Source: Sulfurovum sp. UBA5198 (lineage in GTDB: Bacteria > Campylobacterota > Campylobacteria > Campylobacterales > Sulfurovaceae). From it: a stretch of DNA of 64,000 nucleotides. The stretch is taken from the NCBI GenBank assembly GCA_002412865.1, contig DHVW01000013.1, positions 92,142-156,141 on the forward strand. Reading direction: 5' to 3'. A program made the translations under genes and the position numbers. Shown here piece after piece: positions 54,771-63,664 of this stretch. The notes below the pieces were generated by a model. That model saw nothing but the letters and a program-made list of their open reading frames with translations. It was not told where the DNA came from and searched no databases. Positions within the stretch are counted from its first letter, which is position 1. Every line of letters begins with the position of its first letter.

Positions 54771-54866
54771 CATTGCTCCTTAAAATTAATAAGTAATTAT
54801 ATCTAATGATTGGTTAAAGGGGGGAGACACCAACGAGCAGTGTCGTTTTTAAAAATGTAAGTGATG

Positions 54867-56591
54867 TTATTTTGTTATAGATATATTCTCATTCACATCG
54901 CACTCTTTAGGCTCAAAGTCCATTGCTTTTGCATTATCCATCAGTATAGGAACAAAGAGTAATGATACAAAAACAGCAGCAACAGTACCTGATATAAGAG
55001 CAACACCAAGCCCGCCAAATATAGGGTCACTTGCAAGCAATGCCGAACCCAATATAATAGCCACAGCTGTTAATATAATAGGTTTTGCTCTAGTAGCAGC
55101 AGCAACTGCAATTGCTTCTTTTTTCTTCATTCCATGACATTCCATAAGAGATTTAGCAAAGTCAATTAAAAGGAGTGAGTTCCTAGAGCTAATCCCCATA
55201 AGTGCAATAAACCCTATTAAAGAAGTTGCAGTTAAAAAGAAAGTATCCCTAGTTACTAAATCGGCTACAAAATGACCAACAATCACACCAACAAGCGACA
55301 GAAACGAGCCAAGTAAAACTATACCACTAAGTACAAAACTCTTGTAATATATCACAAGCAATAAAAATATAAGTACAAGTGCTGATATAAATGCACCACC
55401 TAAATCTCTAAATGTATCCAGCGTAACTTTCATCTCTCCATCCCATCTAAGCAAAAACTCTTCACCAGTTTTTTTGTCTTTTAAATGCAAATCAAACATA
55501 TAAGTATTTATACCAGCTTCTTTAGTGACTGTATAGTTTGTAGAAAAATACTCTATCATTTTTGTCCTAGCATCAAGCAATGGATAAACTTGTGACACCA
55601 TATTGGTCTCAGCAATTACATTTATCATTCTGCTTAAATCTTTGTGCATTATCATAGGACTAGATGGTACTTTTTTGATATCTACTACTTCACTCATGGA
55701 TATAGTAGCTCCCGTTGGACTCATTAGATTCAAAGATGACAGGCGACCCATCACTTCACTCTCATTGCTACTACTTAAACTTCTACTCTCTTTGTCAAGT
55801 GATAAAAATATAGGTATTTGATCTGTGTAATCACTACTATTCTTGGAGCCGGCCACCATTCCCTCGAATGCAAGATATAATATATTATTAACTTGTTCAA
55901 TTGTAATTCCACTTTGTGCCACAAGGTCCTTGTTTGGAACAAGCATATATTTTTCAAACACCTTATCGCCAACCGTATCTACATCAACCAAGCCGTCAGT
56001 TTTGGACAATATTTCTACAGCTTCACTAGATATTGCTCTAATTTTATTGATATCATCTCCATGAACTTCTACAACAATAGATGCCATAGTTGGAGGTCCA
56101 GCTGGTTGTTCAATGAACTTAATGGATGTATTTTTTACGATACTACCACAAGCTTTTAGAACTACTGGACGAACTCTTTGCGTCATTAAAAATGTGGGTT
56201 CGTCTCTGTCGTTTTTGTCGCTTAAATTTATAGATATCTCGGATACATTTTCGCTTCTTTTCATGCTACCGCCCTTAACAAGTCCAGCATAATCAAGAGG
56301 GATTCCTTGACCTAAAAATAGTTCGATATTTTGCACTTCTTTTTCTTTTTTAAACTCATTAATTACACATTGACTCACTCTGTTGGTCTGCTCAATAGAG
56401 CTTCCAGATGGAGTATCAACATATACAGATATAGTGTTATCACTTTTCCCTGGAAGCATTTTTGCTAAAACGAGCTTTGCAGGAAACATTAAAAGTGATA
56501 AGAAAAATGCCAAAGCAGTAAGCAGCAGCACTAATCTTTTTTTTGAATTACATTGTAATATATTTAGGACAAAATTTTTAAATTTTTTCAT
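54867..56591 (-). CDS. RND efflux transporter, C-terminal half (separate gene)
   Basis: 574 residues that correspond to the second half of an AcrB/CusA-type pump: one transmembrane helix near residues 20-42 (TM7), a large periplasmic docking/porter region with VYVDTPSGSSIEQTNRVSQC and PAGPPTMASIVVEVHGDDIN, and five helices from about 395 to the end. The TM10 segment ALMGISSRNSLLLIDFAK and TRAKPIILTAVAIILG are canonical. The gene has its own ribosome site (GGAG eight bases before the ATG), and its ATG overlaps the stop of the N-terminal half (TAATG). Both halves look intact, so this is a split pump rather than a decayed one (inference). Confidence 0.88.
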   Translation of the reverse strand: MKKFKNFVLNILQCNSKKRLVLLLTALAFFLSLLMFPAKLVLAKMLPGKSDNTISVYVDTPSGSSIEQTNRVSQCVINEFKKEKEVQNIELFLGQGIPLDYAGLVKGGSMKRSENVSEISINLSDKNDRDEPTFLMTQRVRPVVLKACGSIVKNTSIKFIEQPAGPPTMASIVVEVHGDDINKIRAISSEAVEILSKTDGLVDVDTVGDKVFEKYMLVPNKDLVAQSGITIEQVNNILYLAFEGMVAGSKNSSDYTDQIPIFLSLDKESRSLSSSNESEVMGRLSSLNLMSPTGATISMSEVVDIKKVPSSPMIMHKDLSRMINVIAETNMVSQVYPLLDARTKMIEYFSTNYTVTKEAGINTYMFDLHLKDKKTGEEFLLRWDGEMKVTLDTFRDLGGAFISALVLIFLLLVIYYKSFVLSGIVLLGSFLSLVGVIVGHFVADLVTRDTFFLTATSLIGFIALMGISSRNSLLLIDFAKSLMECHGMKKKEAIAVAAATRAKPIILTAVAIILGSALLASDPIFGGLGVALISGTVAAVFVSLLFVPILMDNAKAMDFEPKECDVNENISITK

Positions 56592-58201
56592 TATTTTGTC
56601 TCCATTTTATTATGATGTTTATGTTCTGGTTTTTTAAGTAATTTCAAACTCAAATATGGTGTAAAAATATATGCTACAAATAGTGATGCTATAAGTGCCA
56701 CAGGAACATTGTATGGAATTGGTTTCATAAATGAACCCATCATTCCCCCAACAAATGCCATTGGTACCATTGTGAGAATAATAGCCAAAGTTGCCACATT
56801 TGTAGGTGGACCAATCTCATCAGTTGCCTCCACGAGTAACTCTTCCATGGTTTGATTTTCACTACTATGACTATGAAGATGTCTATGTATGTTTTCTATT
56901 ACTATAATTGCAGCATCAACAAGCAGACCAAGCGATAGTAAAAATGCAAATAGAGTAATTCTATTGATTGTTTGTCCGCCCAAGTATGCAATAAATAGCG
57001 TGATTGCCAAAATAGCAGGCACCGTAAAAGTAACTATCAAGCTCTCTCTCCAACCAAGTGCAAACACCAGCATCAGTGCGATAATGATAATAGTAATAAT
57101 CAGGTGATGCATTAGCTCATTAACGGCATGGTCAGCTCTGATACCATAGTTTCTAGTGACTACATATCCAATTCCAGCACGAGCTAATTCATTATCATGA
57201 CTTTTAATAGTATCAAGAACACCATCGGCAACAGTTACGGCATTCGTATTTGCAAGTTTTGATGCTGTTAAGGTTATCTGACTTAGTTCATTGCTAAATT
57301 TACTGCTATTACTATCTTTAAAAGTCAATGTTGCACTTTGAAAGTTCTGAATATCAATTCCTTCACTAATTGTAGCAACATCTTTTAGATATATAAGCGA
57401 CCCGCCATAATCTGCAACAGCAATATCTCCAACATCTTTTATATTTTCAATTACATTTTCAATACCAATAACAACAAGCTCACCATTTGCAGTTCGACTT
57501 TTTACATCAGGCACACCTTTTGTAACAGCACCAATGCTTTGCATGATTTGACCCAATGAAAGATTATATCCGCTTAATTTATCCAAATCTACTTGTACAT
57601 TATATTGTGCTTTGCGTGCACCTTGGAGTGTAGTCTTGGAAACATTTTGTATTCCATTTACCTCTTGTTGTAGGGTCCTAACCGTTTTATATAGGTCAAT
57701 TTCGCTAGTTTTGGCACTGTTTTTAGCATAAAATGCAACTGTAACAATAGGAATATCTATATCAATATCAAATGGCTTAATCTGAGGCTGCATTGCACCC
57801 TTTGGAAGTTCATCCATATTTTGCATTATCTTATCATAAAGCTTCAAATTAGAGTCTTCTCTGTTTTGACCAATATAATACATAACATTAACTACACCAA
57901 CATTATCCATAGCCATGCCATAGATATGCTCAATTCCTTTAATCTCTTGAAGTCTTCGTTCTAATGGATTAACAATTACCTTTTCTATTTGAGCTGCACT
58001 AGCTCCAGGCATTGGAACTATAACAGTACCACCAGAAATAGCTATCTGTGGATCTTCTTCTCTTGGCATAATATTAAGTGCCAAATATCCCATTAATAGT
58101 AAAAATGCACCTAGTAGTGCAGTAAGTGGATTTTTTAAAAAGCCATTAGCAAGTTTACCTGCAATATCTTTTGATTGGTATTTTGTGCTATTATCGCTCA
58201 T
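56591..58201 (-). CDS. RND efflux transporter, N-terminal half (separate gene)
   Basis: 536 residues equal to the first half of an RND pump: TM1 near 26-47 (LTALLGAFLLLMGYLALNIM), PREEDPQIAISGGTVIVPMP, the porter domain with GGTVIVPMPGASAAQIEKVI, and TM2-6 from about 360. TM4 has SLGLLVDAAIIVIENIHRHL with the essential aspartate, in the single-Asp VDAA form of CusA rather than the DD of AcrB. The C-terminal cytoplasmic tail is His/Lys-rich (KKPEHKHHNKMETK) and ends just where the linker to the second half would begin. Third gene after the TolC-like and adaptor genes. Confidence 0.9.
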   Translation of the reverse strand: MSDNSTKYQSKDIAGKLANGFLKNPLTALLGAFLLLMGYLALNIMPREEDPQIAISGGTVIVPMPGASAAQIEKVIVNPLERRLQEIKGIEHIYGMAMDNVGVVNVMYYIGQNREDSNLKLYDKIMQNMDELPKGAMQPQIKPFDIDIDIPIVTVAFYAKNSAKTSEIDLYKTVRTLQQEVNGIQNVSKTTLQGARKAQYNVQVDLDKLSGYNLSLGQIMQSIGAVTKGVPDVKSRTANGELVVIGIENVIENIKDVGDIAVADYGGSLIYLKDVATISEGIDIQNFQSATLTFKDSNSSKFSNELSQITLTASKLANTNAVTVADGVLDTIKSHDNELARAGIGYVVTRNYGIRADHAVNELMHHLIITIIIIALMLVFALGWRESLIVTFTVPAILAITLFIAYLGGQTINRITLFAFLLSLGLLVDAAIIVIENIHRHLHSHSSENQTMEELLVEATDEIGPPTNVATLAIILTMVPMAFVGGMMGSFMKPIPYNVPVALIASLFVAYIFTPYLSLKLLKKPEHKHHNKMETK

Positions 58202-58214
58202 GTGTTTATTCCCA

Positions 58215-58928
58215 CTAAATAGTTATATTGACTTTGGCATACATACCAGGATAAATCATAGCTCCACCTTTGTTAAATTTAACTTTAATTGTAAATTTAT
58301 GTGTCATTGGATTAGAAGCTGGAATTATTGAGCTGATCGTACCAGTTGTTTTTAGCTTAGCCGATGGTATATCTACAACTACACTCTGACCTAATTTTAT
58401 CTGTCTTAGATTGCTTTCGCTTATTTCTGCTTGTATCCGTAGACGACTTAGATCAGTCAATATTAGTGCTGGCATACCAGGAGACGCCATCTCGCCTTGA
58501 TTTATTTTTTTTGCTACAATTATTCCATCATTTGGGGCTCTAACTCTTAAATAGTTGTCTTGAGTTGTTGAAATTCTAAGCATCTCTCTTTGATTCTTTG
58601 CTGCTAATCTTAACTGCTCAACATCATATTTTGAAACCATACCTTTTTTATATAATCGCTCATGCCTCGCGAGGTTGAGCAAAATATTGTCAAGTTGATT
58701 TCTATTCATTTGTTCTGCTGAATTATTCTCAGTAGAATCAATTACATACAAAAGCTGTCCTTTTTTTACAAAATCACCTTCGGATACAAGCATTTGCTTT
58801 ACATATCCCATATTCCTACTTGTTAAAACCTTTTGATTATCAGAAACAACACTTCCCCCTAAAGATAGTGACCCTCCAAAACTTAAAGCAGTTGTTAGTG
58901 CTAAGATTGCTGCTATTTTTATTGACAT
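58215..58928 (-). CDS. RND periplasmic adaptor (membrane fusion protein), short form
   Basis: 237 residues, much shorter than the usual 350-400. Signal peptide about 1-18; GYVKQMLVSEGDFVKKGQLL is the lipoyl/biotinyl-like half-motif, followed by a short alpha-hairpin (NQLDNILLNLARHERLYKKG) and RVRAPNDGIIVAKKINQGEM, then a beta-barrel part ending in YPGMYAKVNITI. The membrane-proximal domain seems missing or minimal. It lies between the TolC-like gene (start and stop share a base at 58928) and the pump N-half (13 bases). Confidence 0.88.
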   Translation of the reverse strand: MSIKIAAILALTTALSFGGSLSLGGSVVSDNQKVLTSRNMGYVKQMLVSEGDFVKKGQLLYVIDSTENNSAEQMNRNQLDNILLNLARHERLYKKGMVSKYDVEQLRLAAKNQREMLRISTTQDNYLRVRAPNDGIIVAKKINQGEMASPGMPALILTDLSRLRIQAEISESNLRQIKLGQSVVVDIPSAKLKTTGTISSIIPASNPMTHKFTIKVKFNKGGAMIYPGMYAKVNITI

Positions 58929-60283
58929 TATTCGACTCCTTTTGCTGTTATGCTATTTAATTCAAAGACCTTGGCATTATATTTGTTTTTAGACTCAAGA
59001 AGCTTGAGCAGTATTTCAAGCTCTTTTGACTGTCTCTTTAATACTTCTGAAATACTAATCATACCTTCTGAGTATTTGGCAAGATAATTTTCATATACTT
59101 TAGAGGCAAACAGAAATTGTTTTTCGTAACTTTTTATAGATGCAAGTTCGCTTTTTGCTTCTGTATCAAGTCTTTTGGCTTTTAGCTTGGTTCCACTTAT
59201 AGCAAGATCAACTTGAGATTGTGTTTTTGCAAATTCAACTTTTGCTTTTTCCATGTTGGCTTTATCAATAAATCCATTAAATATGTTCCAATTTGCTTGC
59301 AATCCTATTGTATAAAATGATTTGTTTTCAAAGTCATTAAAAGGAGTATTGTCAGCACTTCCATATTCTGCAAACCCACCAACCACTGGACCAAAGTTTG
59401 ACTTTTGTAAACTGATTGCATCTTCTGTGATACGCAATCCAACTAAGGCTTTTTTAATATCAAAATTTTCATTTTCGATTTGGTTAGCTGATGGCATGTT
59501 TAAAGGTGCTTTTTCATTCACTTTTTTAATTGAGTCAATATCTCTATTTAATAAAAATGATAAAAACTGATAAGCAAGCTCACGGTTAAGTTTGGCTTGA
59601 ATAAGCATACTTTCCGCTTCAGCCTTATGTGCCTGAACTTCCAATAAATCAGTTTTGATAGCGTATCCCTCTCCAACCATGCTTTTCACAATAGATTCCA
59701 TCTTGTTTATATTGCTACTAATTTTTTTTAGATTAACAATATAATTTTCCACAAGTGTAATATCATAAAATGCTTTTTTAGTTTCAAATATTTTTTGAGC
59801 AATAACTTTGTCTTTATCAATTTTGCTCATCTCATGCATATTTTTAGCAATAGCAGAATAATTAGCAATCTTACCACTCGTATACAATGGCAACGAATAT
59901 GTCAATTTAGTTAAAAAATGATTTCTTACTTTTGGGTAATTAAGATCATCTGGTTGAACCATAAGAATATTGGGATTAGTGGCATCAAATTGAGAGAATC
60001 CAAAATCACCAAAACTTGCCTCTCTACTTTGTAGTTTAAAACCAAAAACATTGCCAGCATCATTTGATCTCATAGCACTCATTGTGGCATCAAGCTTACC
60101 AAGTCTGCTAAGGTCTGGCACTTGAGATTCCATCTTTTTCATTTGAATATCAAACTCGGCTATTTTAATCTCCAAGTTATTCTCTTTTACAATCTCTAAT
60201 GCTTCTGGAAGCGTAAGCTTAGTCGAACCAGCAAATAGTGGTAAAGAGACGAAAAGCATCAAAATATATATTTTTATATTCAT
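58928..60283 (-). CDS. TolC-family outer membrane efflux protein
   Basis: 451 residues with a signal peptide (about 1-18, ending near LPLFAGS). The OEP-domain pattern recurs in both halves: TLPEALEIVKENNLEIKIAE at the start, then long amphipathic helices (NIFNGFIDKANMEKAKVEFA, ISEVLKRQSKELEILLKLLE). It forms the outer-membrane channel of the tripartite system and is its first gene. No lipobox cysteine is seen, so it is probably not lipidated. Confidence 0.9.
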   Translation of the reverse strand: MNIKIYILMLFVSLPLFAGSTKLTLPEALEIVKENNLEIKIAEFDIQMKKMESQVPDLSRLGKLDATMSAMRSNDAGNVFGFKLQSREASFGDFGFSQFDATNPNILMVQPDDLNYPKVRNHFLTKLTYSLPLYTSGKIANYSAIAKNMHEMSKIDKDKVIAQKIFETKKAFYDITLVENYIVNLKKISSNINKMESIVKSMVGEGYAIKTDLLEVQAHKAEAESMLIQAKLNRELAYQFLSFLLNRDIDSIKKVNEKAPLNMPSANQIENENFDIKKALVGLRITEDAISLQKSNFGPVVGGFAEYGSADNTPFNDFENKSFYTIGLQANWNIFNGFIDKANMEKAKVEFAKTQSQVDLAISGTKLKAKRLDTEAKSELASIKSYEKQFLFASKVYENYLAKYSEGMISISEVLKRQSKELEILLKLLESKNKYNAKVFELNSITAKGVE

Positions 60284-60334
60284 AAAATCTCCAACTTCAA
60301 TATTTTCATAATTATATATTATTTTTTATATAAT

Positions 60335-60343
60335 ATTATAGCA
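60335..60343 (-). promoter_or_regulatory. extended -10 promoter for the efflux operon
   Basis: Minus-strand TGCTATAAT, 52 bases before the TolC-like ATG. AATGC...GCATT arms with an AT-rich loop lie at once upstream (60349-60366) and may be an operator or the serA terminator region. Confidence 0.5.
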
Positions 60344-60394
60344 AACCAATGCCTAAAAAAGCATTAGTGTATGATGTTATATTTAAATCGGATT

Positions 60395-61984
60395 TTAAAT
60401 TGAAGCAGAAGATACGCTAATGCAAGCTTTTAGCGCTGAGAGTTCATCTAATATAGATTTAGTAACTATCCCATCAACCCTAACTACTGCTAGAGCCTGT
60501 TTTTTCTTATCCCTGCCGAGTCTAAAATCAGAAATATTTAGATTATGCTCCGCCATTATTCTACCAACATCACCGATAACACCAGGAGTATCTGTGTTTC
60601 TAAAAAATATCATCACACCCTTTGGTTCAACATCAACAACATAGTCATCAATATCTATGATTCTTTGCACAGTGCCATCAAAAACTGTTCCAGCTATTGA
60701 TATAGTACCATTTTGTGTGGTAACTTTTACTGTAACTTTACTAGTAAAACCACTCTCGTTTGGCTTTGTCTCTTTAATTATCTCAATACCTCGATCGATT
60801 GCAACAAACTCGGCATTAACATAATTCACTTGATCTGCAAGTGACTCTGTAAGTACACCTACTGTTGCGAAAGTTCCTAGTGATTCAACAAATGGTGCAA
60901 TTTCACCTTTTGCAGTAATTTTTATAGACTTAACTGCACTTTTAGTTATTTGTGCACAAAGATTTCCTATTTTTTGCGTAAGTTCCAAGTACGGTCTTAC
61001 GAAATCAGGCAATTCACTCTCTTTAATAGGTAAATTAAGTGCATTTGGATAGGCAATTCCTTTTGCAGCTAATATTGCATTCTCGGCTGCCTGTATAGCA
61101 ATATTCTCTTGAGACTCAAGAGTGTTAGCACCCAAATGAGGAGTAACTATGATATTTGGTAAATCAAGCAATGGGTGAGATGTAGCTGGCTCTTTATTGA
61201 AAACATCAATACCAGCCATTGCAATTTTACCTGACTTTAATCCATCAAATAGTGCTTCTTCATCGTACAAACCACCTCTAGCACAGTTAATTAGTATAAC
61301 TCCATCTTTCATTTTTGCTATTTCATTAAAACCAATCATACCAATGGTCTCTTCAGTTTTTGGTGTATGAATTGTAATAATATCACATGCCAAAATATCT
61401 GCAAAATTAGTAGTATAAGCCACATCAACATTTGTTGCCTTAGATGAGTCGATATATGGGTCATAAGCAACTACATCCATTTCAAAAGCTTTAGCCCTGA
61501 TACCAACTCTTGATCCTATGTTACCAAAGCCTATAATTCCTAGTTTTTTACCATAAAGCTCTGTCCCATACCAATCTTGTCGTCTCCAAACTCTGTCAAT
61601 TTTAAGATTATTATGAGCGTAAGGAAATTTTCTAGCACATGAAAGCATATGTGCCATAGTAAGCTCAACTGCTGCAATAGTGTTTGCAGTAGGCACATTC
61701 ATAACAACAATACCTTTTTTACTACAAGCTTCAATATCCACATTATCAACACCAACGCCGGCTCTTACAATTGATGAAATATTAGTAGAATGCTCCAAAA
61801 AGAATGTATCAACATCTGTTGAACTTCTAGTAATTGCTACATCCGCTAATGGTAAAATTTCTCTAACAAGCTTATCTTTAGGCTCATCTGCTGCATTTAT
61901 CATAATAATATCTGCATCATTAATCAAGATATTTAGACCATTTTCGTGAATATGATCACAAACTACAACTGTTTTTTTAGACAT
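60395..61984 (-). CDS. serA: D-3-phosphoglycerate dehydrogenase
   Basis: First enzyme of serine synthesis, 529 residues, the long form with an extra ASB domain and a C-terminal ACT domain. VRAGVGVDNVDIEACSKKGI, the NAD motif LGIIGFGNIGSRVGIRAKAF (about 148-167), and the catalytic LPNIIVTPHLGANTLESQEN fit 2-hydroxyacid dehydrogenases. The ACT domain (NTDTPGVIGDVGRIMAEHNL) suggests serine feedback inhibition. 12 bases separate it from rpsA, so the two are likely co-transcribed. Confidence 0.96.
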   Translation of the reverse strand: MSKKTVVVCDHIHENGLNILINDADIIMINAADEPKDKLVREILPLADVAITRSSTDVDTFFLEHSTNISSIVRAGVGVDNVDIEACSKKGIVVMNVPTANTIAAVELTMAHMLSCARKFPYAHNNLKIDRVWRRQDWYGTELYGKKLGIIGFGNIGSRVGIRAKAFEMDVVAYDPYIDSSKATNVDVAYTTNFADILACDIITIHTPKTEETIGMIGFNEIAKMKDGVILINCARGGLYDEEALFDGLKSGKIAMAGIDVFNKEPATSHPLLDLPNIIVTPHLGANTLESQENIAIQAAENAILAAKGIAYPNALNLPIKESELPDFVRPYLELTQKIGNLCAQITKSAVKSIKITAKGEIAPFVESLGTFATVGVLTESLADQVNYVNAEFVAIDRGIEIIKETKPNESGFTSKVTVKVTTQNGTISIAGTVFDGTVQRIIDIDDYVVDVEPKGVMIFFRNTDTPGVIGDVGRIMAEHNLNISDFRLGRDKKKQALAVVRVDGIVTKSILDELSALKACISVSSASI

Positions 61985-61996
61985 ACTGCTTGACCT

Positions 61997-63664
61997 CTAT
62001 TTTTTAAGCTGTTCTCTTAGTGCATCACCAAGTGTCATACTGTCATCTTGCTTACTATTCATTAGTGCAACAGCATCTTTTTCTTCTTGTCTTTCAAGTC
62101 TAGTAACTGAAACTCTGATTTTGTCATTATTGCTATCTAAAAATACAATAACAGCTTTTATCTCTTGACCTTTTTCAATTTCATCAAAAATCAACGGTGC
62201 TAAATCTTCAGTACGAATAAGTGCGTCTACTTTATCATCAAGTGCTACAAATACTCCGAAATCTTTTTTATCTTTTACAGTACCAGTAACAATATCACCG
62301 ATTTTATTAGTTGAAGCAAAGTTTTTAACTGGAGAGTCTTCAAGTGCTTTCTTGCTAAGTGAAATTTTACCAGCATCTTTATCTATTTTGATAACTTTAA
62401 CTTCAACTTCATCTCCACTTTTAAATGTGTTCTTAGCTGTTACTGCTTTATCCCAAGAAATCTCTTGATTATGCAAAAGACCCTCAATAGCACCAAGCTT
62501 AATAAATGCACCAAAATCGGTTACAGATGATACTATGCCTTTTACAATATCACCATTCTTACAAGTCAGTGCAAATGCGTCAATTGGTTTTTCCAAAAGT
62601 GATTTCATACTAACTCTTAATCTTTTTTTCTCTTTATCAATTTCTATGATTTCAACTTTTATCTCTTGACCAGCTGTTAGATAGTCACTTGGATGCTTAA
62701 CATTTTTATCCCAAGCTATTTCAGATACGTGTAAAAATGCTTCTAAATCTTCGCCTAAATCAACAAATACACCGTATGATTCAATGTTACTAACTTTTGC
62801 AGTTACAGTATCTCCTACTCTAATTACATCACCAATAGCTTTCCATGGATCATTATGTGCATCTTTAATCGACAACGATAGATGTCTTTTCTTTTTATCG
62901 TAATCAACAGCTATTACATTTACAGTATCACCAATATTATAATATTTTGATGGATTTACTGGACCTTTGTGTGATATTTGTGAGTAATGAACAAGTCCAT
63001 CAACACCACCAACATCAACAAATACACCATAGCTAGCTATACTTTTGATAGTACCTTCTACTACAAGTTTCTCTTCTAGTAATTTATTGGCTATCTCTTC
63101 TATTTTACCACTTTCTCTATCTATGATTTCTTTTCTTGATACTGCTACAGAACCTCTAGCTTTGTCAACTTTGATAATCATTGCTTTGATTTTTTGACCG
63201 ATAGGGTCAATTTTTTGACCAAAATATGAATGTGTTCTTGGCATAAAGAATTCCAAACCATCACATTCAACAACATATCCACCTTTATTTTGCTTAGTGA
63301 CAACACCCTCAATGATATATTCATGAGTCTCATCATAACTATCAATAAACTCTTTGAGTGCAACTCGTTTTTTAGCCAATTCATGAGATACAACAGTTCT
63401 ATCTTCACTTCTTGCATTAGTAACAACAACATAAATATTATCACCAACTGCAAACATCAATGAACCATTTTCATCTTTTAATTGATCTGCAAACATAATT
63501 GCTTCATTTTTTCTACCAATATCAACTAATACTTGATTGTCGCTTTCGCTAATTTTAACAATTCTACCTTCAACTAAATCGTTGCTTGATTCTCCTTTTT
63601 TAAACGACTCTTCGAGCATTGCTCCAAAGTCTACTTCTTCTATTTCGATATCTTCGAACTTCAT
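61997..63664 (-). CDS. rpsA: 30S ribosomal protein S1
   Basis: mRNA-binding ribosomal protein with six S1 (OB-fold) repeats over 555 residues. Repeats are easily seen as VEGTIKSIASYGVFVDVGGV, VTAKVSNIESYGVFVDLGED, VKGIVSSVTDFGAFIKLGAI and VTGTVKDKKDFGVFVALDDK, each followed by G-L-V/L-H-x-S/Q-E-I. The first repeats are more diverged, as usual. AAGGAATT precedes the ATG. The 5' region has a TATAAT about 35 bases upstream. Confidence 0.97.
   Translation of the reverse strand: MKFEDIEIEEVDFGAMLEESFKKGESSNDLVEGRIVKISESDNQVLVDIGRKNEAIMFADQLKDENGSLMFAVGDNIYVVVTNARSEDRTVVSHELAKKRVALKEFIDSYDETHEYIIEGVVTKQNKGGYVVECDGLEFFMPRTHSYFGQKIDPIGQKIKAMIIKVDKARGSVAVSRKEIIDRESGKIEEIANKLLEEKLVVEGTIKSIASYGVFVDVGGVDGLVHYSQISHKGPVNPSKYYNIGDTVNVIAVDYDKKKRHLSLSIKDAHNDPWKAIGDVIRVGDTVTAKVSNIESYGVFVDLGEDLEAFLHVSEIAWDKNVKHPSDYLTAGQEIKVEIIEIDKEKKRLRVSMKSLLEKPIDAFALTCKNGDIVKGIVSSVTDFGAFIKLGAIEGLLHNQEISWDKAVTAKNTFKSGDEVEVKVIKIDKDAGKISLSKKALEDSPVKNFASTNKIGDIVTGTVKDKKDFGVFVALDDKVDALIRTEDLAPLIFDEIEKGQEIKAVIVFLDSNNDKIRVSVTRLERQEEKDAVALMNSKQDDSMTLGDALREQLKK

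Noticed and set aside
60349..60366. AATGC/GCATT arms with A-rich loop as a serA-side terminator
   Set aside because: serA lies upstream on the same strand and ends farther right to left; the T-run is in the loop rather than after the stem, so a terminator is not supported.
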